A stretch of DNA of 64,000 nucleotides from Rhodobacteraceae bacterium HLUCCO18 (lineage in GTDB: Bacteria; Pseudomonadota; Alphaproteobacteria; Rhodobacterales; Rhodobacteraceae), in the NCBI GenBank assembly GCA_001314805.1, contig LJSY01000001.1, forward strand, positions 1-64,000, given 5' to 3'. Both the position numbers and the translations under genes were made by a program. How positions within the stretch are numbered: the first letter of the stretch is position 1; each line of letters begins with the position of its first letter. Under the pieces are notes generated by a model, which saw only the letters and a program-made list of their open reading frames with translations, searched no databases and had not been told where the DNA came from. Below, one piece after another: positions 8,357 through 16,551 of the stretch.

Positions 8357-9579
8357 GCGTCGCCGAAGGGAACGCCGCGCAGCCGAAGCGCCTGTCGCGC
8401 GGGGAATTCATCGCGCTGATGGGTACGATCTTCGCCACGGTGGCCTTTTCCATCGACGCGATGCTGCCCGCGCTGCCCGAGATCGCGGCCGAACTGTCGC
8501 CCGAGGACGCCAACCGCGCGCAGCTGATCCTGACGAGCTTCGTTCTCGGCATGGGGCTCGGCACGCTTGTGGTGGGCCCGCTATCGGACGCGCTGGGCCG
8601 CAAGCGCGTGATCCTGATGGGGGCCGCGCTCTATCTCGTGGGGGCGGCGCTTGCCTTCGTGGCGCCCTCGCTCGAGATGATCCTGCTTGCGCGCGTCATC
8701 CAGGGGCTTGGGGCGTCGGGACCGCGCGTCGTGTCGCTGGCCATGATCCGAGACCTCTATTCCGGCCGGGCCATGGCGCAGATCGTGTCCTACGCGATGC
8801 TGATCTTCACGATCTTTCCCGCCGTCGCGCCGCTGATCGGGGCGGCGATCATCGCGGGTTTCGGCTGGCGATCGATCTTCGTGGCCTTCCTCGTGTTCTC
8901 CGTCCTGTCCGTCGGCTGGCTCGCCCTGCGCCAGCCCGAGACGCTGGCACCCGAGGCGCGCCGCCCGCTTCAGGCGGGCCGGATCATCGCGGACATGCGC
9001 GAGGCGATGGCGCACCGGCAGATGCAGCTGTCGATCCTGACCCAGACGCTGATCTTCACGGCGCTCTTCGGTTGCATCAGTTCCATCCAGCAGGTCTTCG
9101 ACACGACCTATGGGCGGGGGGAGGCCTTTCCGCTCTGGTTCGCGCTGATCGCGCTTCTGGCGGCGCCGGCCGGTCCGGTCAACGGAAGCCTCGTCATGCG
9201 GCTTGGCATGCGCCCGCTGATCCGCCGCGCGCTGTGGCTTTCGGCCGCGGCGGGGGTCGGCACCGGCCTATACCTCATGGCCGTGGGACCGGGACAGGGC
9301 TTCGCCGTCTATTTCATCTGGTCCGTGACCGTCTTCGGGACGGCGGCCTTCACCATCGGCAATCTCAACGCGCTGGCGCTGGAGCCTCTGGGCCATATCG
9401 CGGGCACGGCCGCGTCGCTGATGGGGGCGCTGGCCACCGTGGGCGGGGCCATCGGCGGCGCGCTGATCGGCCAGCTCTACGACGGGACGGCCGTGCCGGT
9501 GGCGATCTGCATCGGCCTGGCGCAGGGCCTGGCCGCCGTGGTGATGATCCGCATGCCGCGCGAGGCGGTGGACGACTGA
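8353..9579 (+). CDS. Bcr/CflA-type MFS drug-efflux transporter
   Basis: 408 residues, 12 predicted membrane segments. MFS signature A is seen as GPLSDALGRKRVILMG between helices 2 and 3. The helix-1 sequence FSIDAMLPALPEIA and RVIQGLGASGPRVVSLAMIRDLY are typical of the Bcr/CflA (DHA1) group. The start ATG at 8353 overlaps the FrnE stop. It exports drugs or metabolites by proton antiport. Being last in the ligase-FrnE operon, it may export a product or toxic intermediate of that pathway (inference). Confidence 0.88.
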   Translation: MSVAEGNAAQPKRLSRGEFIALMGTIFATVAFSIDAMLPALPEIAAELSPEDANRAQLILTSFVLGMGLGTLVVGPLSDALGRKRVILMGAALYLVGAALAFVAPSLEMILLARVIQGLGASGPRVVSLAMIRDLYSGRAMAQIVSYAMLIFTIFPAVAPLIGAAIIAGFGWRSIFVAFLVFSVLSVGWLALRQPETLAPEARRPLQAGRIIADMREAMAHRQMQLSILTQTLIFTALFGCISSIQQVFDTTYGRGEAFPLWFALIALLAAPAGPVNGSLVMRLGMRPLIRRALWLSAAAGVGTGLYLMAVGPGQGFAVYFIWSVTVFGTAAFTIGNLNALALEPLGHIAGTAASLMGALATVGGAIGGALIGQLYDGTAVPVAICIGLAQGLAAVVMIRMPREAVDD

Positions 9580-9586
9580 GGTACGC

Positions 9587-10360
9587 CTACTCCGCCGGGG
9601 TCACGTTCATCGCCGGGGGCGGCGTTTGCGTGGTGCCGCGCTGGCGCGCCAGATCGCGCTGCCACCACCATGCGACCACCAGCACATTGGGCACCCAGCA
9701 GGTCCAACCGAGATAGGGGAACACAACGTCCTGGTCGAAAAAGAGCCTCAGGACGGGGAGTTGAAGGCGGAAGCTCACGGCGCCGAAGCAGAGCGCGGCC
9801 ATCATCACCATCCAGCGGCGGTGCCGCTCGCGGTGGCCCTTGCGGATCCAGTAGATGCCCATGACCAACGCCCCGAACCACGCGATCGAGCCGAGCGCGA
9901 AGCCCGCCTCCGACCAGAGCGGATAGTCCATGTTGAACGAGATCGGCGGCGTGGTCAGCGCCGAGATCGCCACCACCGGCACCAGCGCCCATCCGAGATA
10001 GACATGCTTGCGCCGGTCGCCCCTGCGCCACATGCGGCTGACCTGCAACGGGATGAGGATGACGGCGAGCCCGCCGAAGATCATGTGCACGGCCAGCGTG
10101 CCGCCCACGTTCTCGATATGGTGCGCCACGTGATCGGCGCCGCGGCGGATGCCCTCGTCCACGAAGGCCCACCATGCCGCGGGGAGCCCCTCATGCAGCG
10201 TCGGGAAAAACCCCTGCATCAGGCCCGGCGGCACGAACTTAAAGGCGGAAACCGCTGAAAGAAAAGAGAAAAAGAGGAACATGTTCCAGCCCCACCGCGG
10301 CATGTGCCGTGGCGGTGCCGATGTGCTGCGATATGCCTGTTCCGCGGTGGATCTGCTCAT
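9587..10360 (-). CDS. DUF2306 multi-span membrane protein
   Basis: 257 residues with about six hydrophobic segments. Conserved-looking His/Arg-rich loops (HHIENVGGTLAVHMIFGG; RRKHVYLGW; HRRWMVMMAALCFGAVSFRLQLPVL) match the DUF2306 pattern. The His residues in membrane segments recall cytochrome-b561-like proteins, but no function is established. It is convergent with the MFS gene, with 7 bp between stops. The C-terminus is Pro/Thr-rich and probably cytoplasmic. Confidence 0.8.
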   Translation of the reverse strand: MSRSTAEQAYRSTSAPPRHMPRWGWNMFLFFSFLSAVSAFKFVPPGLMQGFFPTLHEGLPAAWWAFVDEGIRRGADHVAHHIENVGGTLAVHMIFGGLAVILIPLQVSRMWRRGDRRKHVYLGWALVPVVAISALTTPPISFNMDYPLWSEAGFALGSIAWFGALVMGIYWIRKGHRERHRRWMVMMAALCFGAVSFRLQLPVLRLFFDQDVVFPYLGWTCWVPNVLVVAWWWQRDLARQRGTTQTPPPAMNVTPAE

Positions 10361-10438
10361 GTCCCCTACCCCGATATCCCGCGCGCCCTGTGCGAGCGCT
10401 TAGCGCAATTCGGGCGTCCGGCCAATCCCGCCGAACCA

Positions 10439-13400
10439 TCATGTCGCCGCGTGTTGCGCCAAATCCCGTGCGATGGCGAAGGCGCCCTTGATCTTGTCGG
10501 CCTCGCGCGCCCAGTCACGGCGCACGACGATCTTGTTGTCCTTGACCTTGGCGAGGCCCTGCTGGTCCTGAACGAACTCCACCAACCCCTTGGGATTGGG
10601 GAACTTGTCGTTGTGGAACTGGATCGTCGCGCCCTTGGGCCCGGCGTCGAGCTTCGCGATATGGGCGCGTTTGCACATGGTCTTGATCCGCACCACCAGA
10701 AGCAGCGTGTTGACCTCGCGGGGGAGCTTGCCGAAACGGTCGATCAGCTCGGCGGCGAAGCCTTCGAGATCGACCTTCGTCTCAAGCTGGCTGAGCCGCC
10801 GGTAGAGACCCAGCCGCACGTCGAGATCGGGCACGTACTCCTCCGGGATCAACACGGGCACCCCGAGGTTGATCTGCGGCGACCACTGCCCGTCATCCTC
10901 GACCAGACCTTCGGCCTCGCCCGAGCGGATCTTGGCGATCGCCTCCTCCAGCATGGACTGGTAAAGCTCGAAGCCCACCTCGCGGACGTGCCCCGATTGT
11001 TCCTCGCCCACGATGTTGCCCGCGCCGCGGATGTCGAGATCCTGGCTGGCGATGGTGAAGCCTGCGCCGAGACTGTCGAGCGATCCCAGAACACGCAGCC
11101 GCTTTTCCGCGGCTGGCGTCAGCTTCATGCGCGGCTTGGTCGTGAGATAGGCATAGGCGCGGGTCTTGGCGCGCCCCACCCGGCCGCGGATCTGGTAAAG
11201 CTGCGCCAGCCCGTACATGTCGGCGCGGTGGATCACCATGGTGTTGGCGGTGGGAATGTCGATGCCGCTTTCCACGATGGTCGTGGCCAAGAGCACGTCA
11301 TACTTGCCGTCGTAGAAGGCGTTCATCCGGTCGTCGAGCTCGCCCGCCGCCATCTGGCCATGGGCGGTGACGAAACTGACCTCGGGCACCTGCTCGCGCA
11401 GGAAAGCCTCGATCCCGGCGATATCCTCGATCCGGGGCACGACGTAAAAGGACTGACCGCCGCGATAGTGTTCGCGCAACAGCGCCTCGCGCACGGTGAC
11501 CGCGTCGAATTCGCTGACATAGGTGCGGATGGCCAGCCGGTCGACGGGCGGCGTGCCGATCATGGACAGGTCGCGCACGCCCGACAGCGACATCTGCAGC
11601 GTGCGCGGGATCGGCGTGGCCGAAAGCGTCAGGACATGCACGTCCGAGCGCATCTCCTTGAGACGTTCCTTGTGGCCGACGCCGAAGCGCTGTTCCTCGT
11701 CGATCACCAGCAGCCCGAGATTCTTGAACCGGATGCCCTTGGCCAGCAGCGCGTGCGTGCCGATGACGATATCGACGGTGCCGTCGGCCATGCCCTTCTT
11801 CGTCTCGGTCGCGACCTTTTGCGGGACGAAGCGCGACAACTGCCGGACATTGACCGGAAAGCCGCGGAAGCGGTCGGCGAAGGTCTGGGCGTGCTGGCGC
11901 GCCAGAAGCGTCGTGGGCGCGATGACGGCGACCTGCAGACCCTGTGCGGCGGCCACGAAGGCCGCGCGCATCGCGACCTCGGTCTTGCCGAAACCCACGT
12001 CGCCCACGATCAGCCGGTCCATGGGCCGCCCGCGTTCGAGGTCTTCCAGCGCATCGGCGATGGCGGACAGCTGATCGTCCGTTTCCTCGTAGGGGAAGCG
12101 GGCGCAGAAGGCCTCCCACATGTCGCCCGGCGGCTCGAGGATGGGGGCCGAGCGCAACTCCCGCTCGGCGGCGACGCGGATGAGCTTGTCGGCGATCTGG
12201 CGGATGCGTTCCTTGAGCCTGGCCTTCTTGGCCTGCCACGCGCCGCCGCCCAGCCGGTCGAGAAGCCCCTCCTCATGGCCATAGCGGCTAAGAAGCTCGA
12301 TGTTCTCCACCGGCAGGAACAGACGGTCGCCGCCCGCATATTCCAGCGCGAGGCATTCATGGGGTGCGCCCATCGCCTCGATCGTCTCCAGCCCCTTGTA
12401 GCGGCCGACCCCGTGATCGACATGCACCACCAGATCGCCGGGGCTGAGCGTCTGCGCCTCGGTCAGGTAATTCTCGGCCCGCCGGGTCCTGCGGTGCGGC
12501 TTGATCAGGCGGTCGCCGAGGACGTCCTGCTCGGAGATGACGGCCAGCCCGCCGCCGGTAAACCCCTGTTCCAGGGGCCACACCGCCAGATGCAGCGGGC
12601 GCGGAAAAGCCGGCTTTTCCGTTCCGGATTTGCCGGCAAATCCGGCCCCCTCGATATCCCGCGCGTTCTCGATCAGGCGCAGGTCGCTCAGCCCCTGGTC
12701 TTCCAAAAGCCCCTTCAGACGGTCGCGCGCGCCTTCCGACCACGACGCGACGATCACATCCCGTTCCTCGCGCTCCCTGCGAACATGGTCCGCCAAGGAA
12801 CCGAAAAGATTTATCTTTTCATTCTGTCGCTCGACGGCAAAATCGCGCCCCATGCGCCCGCCCGCGTCGATCACACCCGGGCCCGGCGCCTGCGGAAGGG
12901 GCGAGAACTCCACCACCCGCCGCCCCGCGAGCGCCTTCGTCCAGGCTGCGTCGTCGAGGTAGAGCTGACCGGGCGGAACCGGCTTGTAGACGGTATCGAG
13001 CCGCCCCTTCTGGTGCAGCGCCGTGACCCGCGTGTCGTATTGATCCGCGATCGTCTCCCACCGCGCGAGGCGCTGGGGCGTGCTCTGGTCGTCGAGCGTG
13101 ACCGTCGCCCCGGGCAGGTAGTCGAAGATCGTCTCGAGCCGCTCGTGGAAGAAGGGTAGCCAATGCTCCACGCCCTGATGCCTGCGGCCTGCGCTGACGG
13201 CCTCGTAGAGCGGATCGTCGGTGCCCGCCGCCCCGAATTCGATGCGGTAGTTCTGCCGGAACCGGGTGGTCGCGGACTCGTCGAGAATGACCTCGGCGAC
13301 GGGCGCGAGCTCCACCCGCTTCAGGCTTTCCGTGGTGCGCTGCGTGACCGCGTCGAAGCGGCGCGCGCCATCGAGGATATCGCCGAAGAGATCGAGGCGC

Positions 13401-13942
13401 ACGGGCGCGGGTTCCCCCGGCGGCCAGACGTCGATGATGCCGCCGCGCATGGCATAATCGCCCGGTTCGGTCACCGTGGGCGTCTGCACGAAGCCCATGC
13501 GCACGAGGAAGGCGCGCAGATCGGCCTCGTCGATCCGGCCGCCCACCTCGGCGGTGAAGGCGGAGGCGCTCAGCAGGTCGCGCGGCGGTACGTACTGGGT
13601 GGCGGCGTTCAGCGTCGTCAAGAGCACGAAGCGCCCCGAGAGCCCCGCCGCCAGCGTGGCGAGCGTCGCCATGCGCGTGGCCGAAACCTCGGGATGCGGC
13701 GAGACGCGGTCATAGGGCAGGCAATCCCAGCCGGGACAGCGCAGGACGGGCATGGACGGGTCGAAAAAGGCCAGCGCGCGCGCCATCGCCTCGGCCCGCT
13801 TGTCGTCGCGCGCCACGTGCACGACCGGGCCGTCGCCGCGCCCGGCCTCGCGCAGGACGAGCGTCGCGTCGAAACCCTCCGGGGCACCGCCCGCGCGGAT
13901 CACGGTCGGGCCTGGGGGTGTGGTGGGGGAAGCCTGTGCCAT
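10439..13942 (-). CDS. mfd: Transcription-repair coupling factor Mfd
   Basis: 1167 residues, normal length. It removes stalled RNA polymerase at lesions and recruits UvrA. Domains in order: UvrB-like N-terminal region (YDRVSPHPEVSATRM), RNA-polymerase-interaction domain around GDLVVHVDHGVGRYKGLE (~495-512), and helicase motor with Walker A GDVGFGKTE at ~646, DEEQRFG box II, SATPIPRTLQ, and motif VI QIRGRVGRA. A C-terminal TRCF domain follows (PEEYVPDLDVRLGLYRRLS). Residues ~433-447 (GFAGKSGTEKPAF) are encoded by a 43-bp double palindrome also found downstream of hemB, so a repeat has been accommodated in frame at a non-catalytic linker. Confidence 0.97.
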   Translation of the reverse strand: MAQASPTTPPGPTVIRAGGAPEGFDATLVLREAGRGDGPVVHVARDDKRAEAMARALAFFDPSMPVLRCPGWDCLPYDRVSPHPEVSATRMATLATLAAGLSGRFVLLTTLNAATQYVPPRDLLSASAFTAEVGGRIDEADLRAFLVRMGFVQTPTVTEPGDYAMRGGIIDVWPPGEPAPVRLDLFGDILDGARRFDAVTQRTTESLKRVELAPVAEVILDESATTRFRQNYRIEFGAAGTDDPLYEAVSAGRRHQGVEHWLPFFHERLETIFDYLPGATVTLDDQSTPQRLARWETIADQYDTRVTALHQKGRLDTVYKPVPPGQLYLDDAAWTKALAGRRVVEFSPLPQAPGPGVIDAGGRMGRDFAVERQNEKINLFGSLADHVRREREERDVIVASWSEGARDRLKGLLEDQGLSDLRLIENARDIEGAGFAGKSGTEKPAFPRPLHLAVWPLEQGFTGGGLAVISEQDVLGDRLIKPHRRTRRAENYLTEAQTLSPGDLVVHVDHGVGRYKGLETIEAMGAPHECLALEYAGGDRLFLPVENIELLSRYGHEEGLLDRLGGGAWQAKKARLKERIRQIADKLIRVAAERELRSAPILEPPGDMWEAFCARFPYEETDDQLSAIADALEDLERGRPMDRLIVGDVGFGKTEVAMRAAFVAAAQGLQVAVIAPTTLLARQHAQTFADRFRGFPVNVRQLSRFVPQKVATETKKGMADGTVDIVIGTHALLAKGIRFKNLGLLVIDEEQRFGVGHKERLKEMRSDVHVLTLSATPIPRTLQMSLSGVRDLSMIGTPPVDRLAIRTYVSEFDAVTVREALLREHYRGGQSFYVVPRIEDIAGIEAFLREQVPEVSFVTAHGQMAAGELDDRMNAFYDGKYDVLLATTIVESGIDIPTANTMVIHRADMYGLAQLYQIRGRVGRAKTRAYAYLTTKPRMKLTPAAEKRLRVLGSLDSLGAGFTIASQDLDIRGAGNIVGEEQSGHVREVGFELYQSMLEEAIAKIRSGEAEGLVEDDGQWSPQINLGVPVLIPEEYVPDLDVRLGLYRRLSQLETKVDLEGFAAELIDRFGKLPREVNTLLLVVRIKTMCKRAHIAKLDAGPKGATIQFHNDKFPNPKGLVEFVQDQQGLAKVKDNKIVVRRDWAREADKIKGAFAIARDLAQHAAT
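12602..12644. repeat. 43-bp double palindrome inside mfd
   Basis: Two perfect 20-bp palindromes, CGGAAAAGCCGGCTTTTCCG and CGGATTTGCCGGCAAATCCG, are separated by TTC. The same two palindromes separated by CGA occur at 15706-15748. It reads through mfd in frame, adding about 14 residues. Confidence 0.9.
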
Positions 13943-13990
13943 AGCGCGCCTGACCTACGCCCCTCGGCCCCGGAGTCAAGGCCGGTCGGA

Positions 13991-14557
13991 TCAGCCGAGC
14001 GGACCGACGGTGACGTTGGTGTACATGCCCCAGAACGCGGTCACGAAGATGAACAGAACGCCCATGATCTGCACGGTGACGCGATGCAGGCGCAGCGTGC
14101 GCGCGATGTTCTCGTAGCCGTCGCGCCGCAGCTTGCGGGCCGTCAGCACCGTCAGGCCGCCCACCAGCATCGCCGGGAAGAGGAGCAGGAACAGAGCCTG
14201 CAGAAACTCCACCCGGTACAGCCATCCCGTGACGGCCAGACCGCTGGCGATGAAACTGGCGACACCCAGAAGGACGGGAGCGGACTGATCGGTCAACGAC
14301 AGCAGGCGTGTGCCGTTGATCTCGACCAGTGCGCGCATGTCGCGCTCCGCCTGCGCATCGCCGCGACGGGCGCGTGTCACCAGGTGATAGGGCACGCCCA
14401 GTGTCCAATGCGACAGGCTGGACCACAGGATCGCCAGAACGATCCAGTACCACAGGTTGGAGAAGGATCGCAGGTCGATCACTTCCGTAACGAGGTCGAA
14501 AAAATCCACGTCGGTCGTTGTCCGTGAGAGGGCCGTTCGCAAGAGCGCCGGCACCAT
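13991..14557 (-). CDS. Small integral membrane protein (annotated in relatives as a SufBCD-complex component)
   Basis: 188 residues from the ATG at 14557, chosen because GGAGGG lies 9 bp upstream; the track's longer ORF is a run-through. Three or four hydrophobic segments are visible (LWYWIVLAILWSSLSHW; LLGVASFIASGLAVTGWLY; FLQALFLLLFPAMLVGGLTVL; VQIMGVLFIFVTAFWGMYTNV). The motif EVIDLRSFSNLWYW is one I associate with Rhodobacterales proteins labelled component of SufBCD complex, though no suf genes are nearby and the label is weak. It is divergent from hemB. Confidence 0.75.
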   Translation of the reverse strand: MVPALLRTALSRTTTDVDFFDLVTEVIDLRSFSNLWYWIVLAILWSSLSHWTLGVPYHLVTRARRGDAQAERDMRALVEINGTRLLSLTDQSAPVLLGVASFIASGLAVTGWLYRVEFLQALFLLLFPAMLVGGLTVLTARKLRRDGYENIARTLRLHRVTVQIMGVLFIFVTAFWGMYTNVTVGPLG

Positions 14558-14684
14558 AGGCGGGGACCCTCCGGGATGCCAGAGGCGAAACGAGCAAGCC
14601 GGTGGACTCTTTGACATATTGCGGAGCGGGCGCGCGCATGCGACCGCTGCGGGACCTTTTGCAAGACCCGGAGGCACCGGACCC

Positions 14685-15683
14685 ATGCCCGTCAACCAGG
14701 CCCCCTTCCCCGCCACCCGTTTCCGCCGCACCCGGAGCTCTGCCGCCCTGCGCGACCTCACGCGGGAAACGGAGCTTTCGGTCAACGACCTGATCTGGCC
14801 GATCTTCGTGCGCGACGGCACCGGCGTGGAGGAGCCGGTGACCTCGATGCCCGGCGTCCTGCGCCGTTCGGTCGACAGGATCGTCGAGGCCGCCCGCGCG
14901 GCGCGGGATCTGGGCATCCCGGCGATCTGCCTGTTTCCCTACACCGACCCGTCGCTGAAGACCGAGCTCTGCGAGGAGGCATGGAACCCCGACAACCTGT
15001 CGAACCGCGCGATCCGGGCGGTCAAGGACGCGGTTCCGGAACTCGCGGTGATGACCGACATCGCGCTCGACCCCTACAACGCCAACGGCCATGACGGGAT
15101 CGTGCGCGACGGCGTCATCGTGAATGACGAGACCGTGGAGGCGTTGGTGAAGATGGCGCTCGCGCAGGCCGAGGCGGGCGCGGACATCCTGGGACCATCG
15201 GACATGATGGACGGACGCATCGGCGCGATCCGCAGCGCGCTCGAGGCCGAGGGGCACACGACTGTCTCGATCATGTCCTATGCGGCGAAATTCGCCTCGG
15301 CCTATTACGGGCCGTTCCGCGACGCGGTGGGCGCGAGCGGCGCGCTCAAGGGCGACAAGAAGACCTACCAGATCGACCCCGCCAACCAGCGCGAGGCGCT
15401 GCGTTGCGTCGAACGCGACCTTTCCGAGGGCGCCGACATGGTCATGGTCAAACCCGGCCAGCCCTATCTCGACATGGTGCGGCAGGTGAAGGACCGCTTC
15501 GGCGCGCCGACCTACGCCTATCAGGTCTCGGGCGAATACGCGATGATCGAGGCGGCGGCGGCCAATGGCTGGATCGACGGCGAGAGGGTGATGCTGGAAA
15601 GCCTGATGTGTTTCCGGCGCGCCGGCTGCGACGGCGTTCTGACCTATTTCGCGCCGCGTGTGGCCGAGGCACTGAACGGCTGA
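14685..15683 (+). CDS. hemB: Delta-aminolevulinic acid dehydratase (porphobilinogen synthase)
   Basis: 332 residues with GGAGG upstream of the ATG at 14685. It condenses two 5-aminolevulinate molecules to porphobilinogen, an early step toward haem, bacteriochlorophyll and B12. The two catalytic lysines are in SYAAKFASAYYGPFRDA (~200) and MVKPGQPYLDMV (~254). The zinc-cysteine cluster of animal-type enzymes is absent from the metal loop (MTDIALDPYNANGHDG), as in the Mg/K-dependent HemB class of Rhodobacter relatives. Relevant to the phototrophic lifestyle implied by puc at 60-62 kb. Confidence 0.96.
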   Translation: MPVNQAPFPATRFRRTRSSAALRDLTRETELSVNDLIWPIFVRDGTGVEEPVTSMPGVLRRSVDRIVEAARAARDLGIPAICLFPYTDPSLKTELCEEAWNPDNLSNRAIRAVKDAVPELAVMTDIALDPYNANGHDGIVRDGVIVNDETVEALVKMALAQAEAGADILGPSDMMDGRIGAIRSALEAEGHTTVSIMSYAAKFASAYYGPFRDAVGASGALKGDKKTYQIDPANQREALRCVERDLSEGADMVMVKPGQPYLDMVRQVKDRFGAPTYAYQVSGEYAMIEAAAANGWIDGERVMLESLMCFRRAGCDGVLTYFAPRVAEALNG

Positions 15684-15705
15684 GGCGGCGATCGATCGCG
15701 GTGGG

Positions 15706-15748
15706 CGGAAAAGCCGGCTTTTCCGCGACGGATTTGCCGGCAAATCCG
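15706..15748. repeat. 43-bp double palindrome downstream of hemB
   Basis: CGGAAAAGCCGGCTTTTCCG-CGA-CGGATTTGCCGGCAAATCCG, 22 bp past the hemB stop. Both 20-bp palindromes are identical to those inside mfd; only the 3-bp spacer differs. Confidence 0.9.
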
Positions 15749-15800
15749 CCCTCCGCCCCCTACCCTTAGCGGTCCGTTCGGCGAGAAACCGCAGACCTTG

Positions 15801-15841
15801 TGTCATTGGCGGATGACACCGTGGGTCAAGACGCGTATGAT
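15801..15841 (+). promoter_or_regulatory. Promoter with overlapping dyad TGTCAT-N6-ATGACA
   Basis: ATGACA (15813-15818) and TATGAT (15836-15841) are 17 bp apart, a near-consensus sigma-70 promoter for the SYLF lipoprotein gene. The -35 is the right half of a perfect dyad TGTCATTGGCGGATGACA, which also fits TGT-N12-ACA (PpsR/CrtJ type). A single TGT-N12-ACA match is expected by chance many times in 64 kb, so the regulator is unproven. The perfect arms and promoter overlap are what make it notable. Confidence 0.45.
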
Positions 15842-15916
15842 CGTATCAAGAATCCGTGGCGCACAAGAACCACGCGACCATCGAGACAGGCACACACCCA
15901 GAGAGGCACGAGAACA

Positions 15917-16474
15917 ATGAGCAGGCTTTCGCGGCGCACCTTCATGATCGGAGGCGGGTCCGTGCCGCTTCTGGCGGCATGCGGCAACGGGCTGAATTCG
16001 GGCGGCGCGCAGCGTATCGACGCGCGCGTCGACGCGGCGCTCGATTTCATGGTGCAGGAAGTGCCTGGCACCGACGCGCTCAGGCGCGACGCCGCGGGCA
16101 TGCTGGTGATGCCGCTGGTGACCGAGGCGGGCTTCGGTTTCGGCGGCGCCTACGGGCGCGGCGCGCTGCGCGTCGGCGGCGCGACGGTGGATTACTATTC
16201 CGCCATCGCAGGGAGTTTCGGGCTCCAGATCGGGGCGCAGCAGTACGCCCATACGCTCTTCTTCATGACCGAAGAGGCGCTGAGGAACTTCCGCAACTCG
16301 CCGGGCTGGTCGGCGGGCGCGGATGTGCGGTACGCCGTGAACTCCAGCGGCGCGACGCTGGGCGTCGACACCACGGTCCTGCTCGATCCGGTGATCGCGG
16401 TGATCTACGGTCAGGCGGGCCTCATCGTGGGCGCGACGCTCGAGGGCACACGCTACACCCGCATCCTTCCCTAA
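15917..16474 (+). CDS. SYLF/YSC84-like lipoprotein with Tat-type signal
   Basis: 185 residues. The N-terminus MSRLSRRTFMIGGGSVPLLAAC combines a twin-arginine motif (SRRTFM) with a lipobox (LLAAC), predicting a Tat-exported lipoprotein with Cys at ~22. The mature part has the SYLF pattern: LVMPLVTEAGFGFGGAYGRGAL, then DYYSAIAGSFGLQIG and a Thr/Gly-rich beta region. SYLF proteins bind lipids or associate with membranes; a precise role is unknown. A good promoter with a dyad lies ~75-115 bp upstream. Confidence 0.85.
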   Translation: MSRLSRRTFMIGGGSVPLLAACGNGLNSGGAQRIDARVDAALDFMVQEVPGTDALRRDAAGMLVMPLVTEAGFGFGGAYGRGALRVGGATVDYYSAIAGSFGLQIGAQQYAHTLFFMTEEALRNFRNSPGWSAGADVRYAVNSSGATLGVDTTVLLDPVIAVIYGQAGLIVGATLEGTRYTRILP

Positions 16475-16551
16475 GGTCAACCTGGCCGCGCACGGCTTGC
16501 ATTTGCCGGGTTGCGGGGTAGACCGGACGCGTTCGAGCGTTCCGAGGTGTC

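Noticed and set aside
10304-13159. 951-residue plus-strand ORF
   Set aside because: Antisense to mfd, whose motifs are unambiguous; the shadow is low-complexity and His/Arg/Ala-rich.
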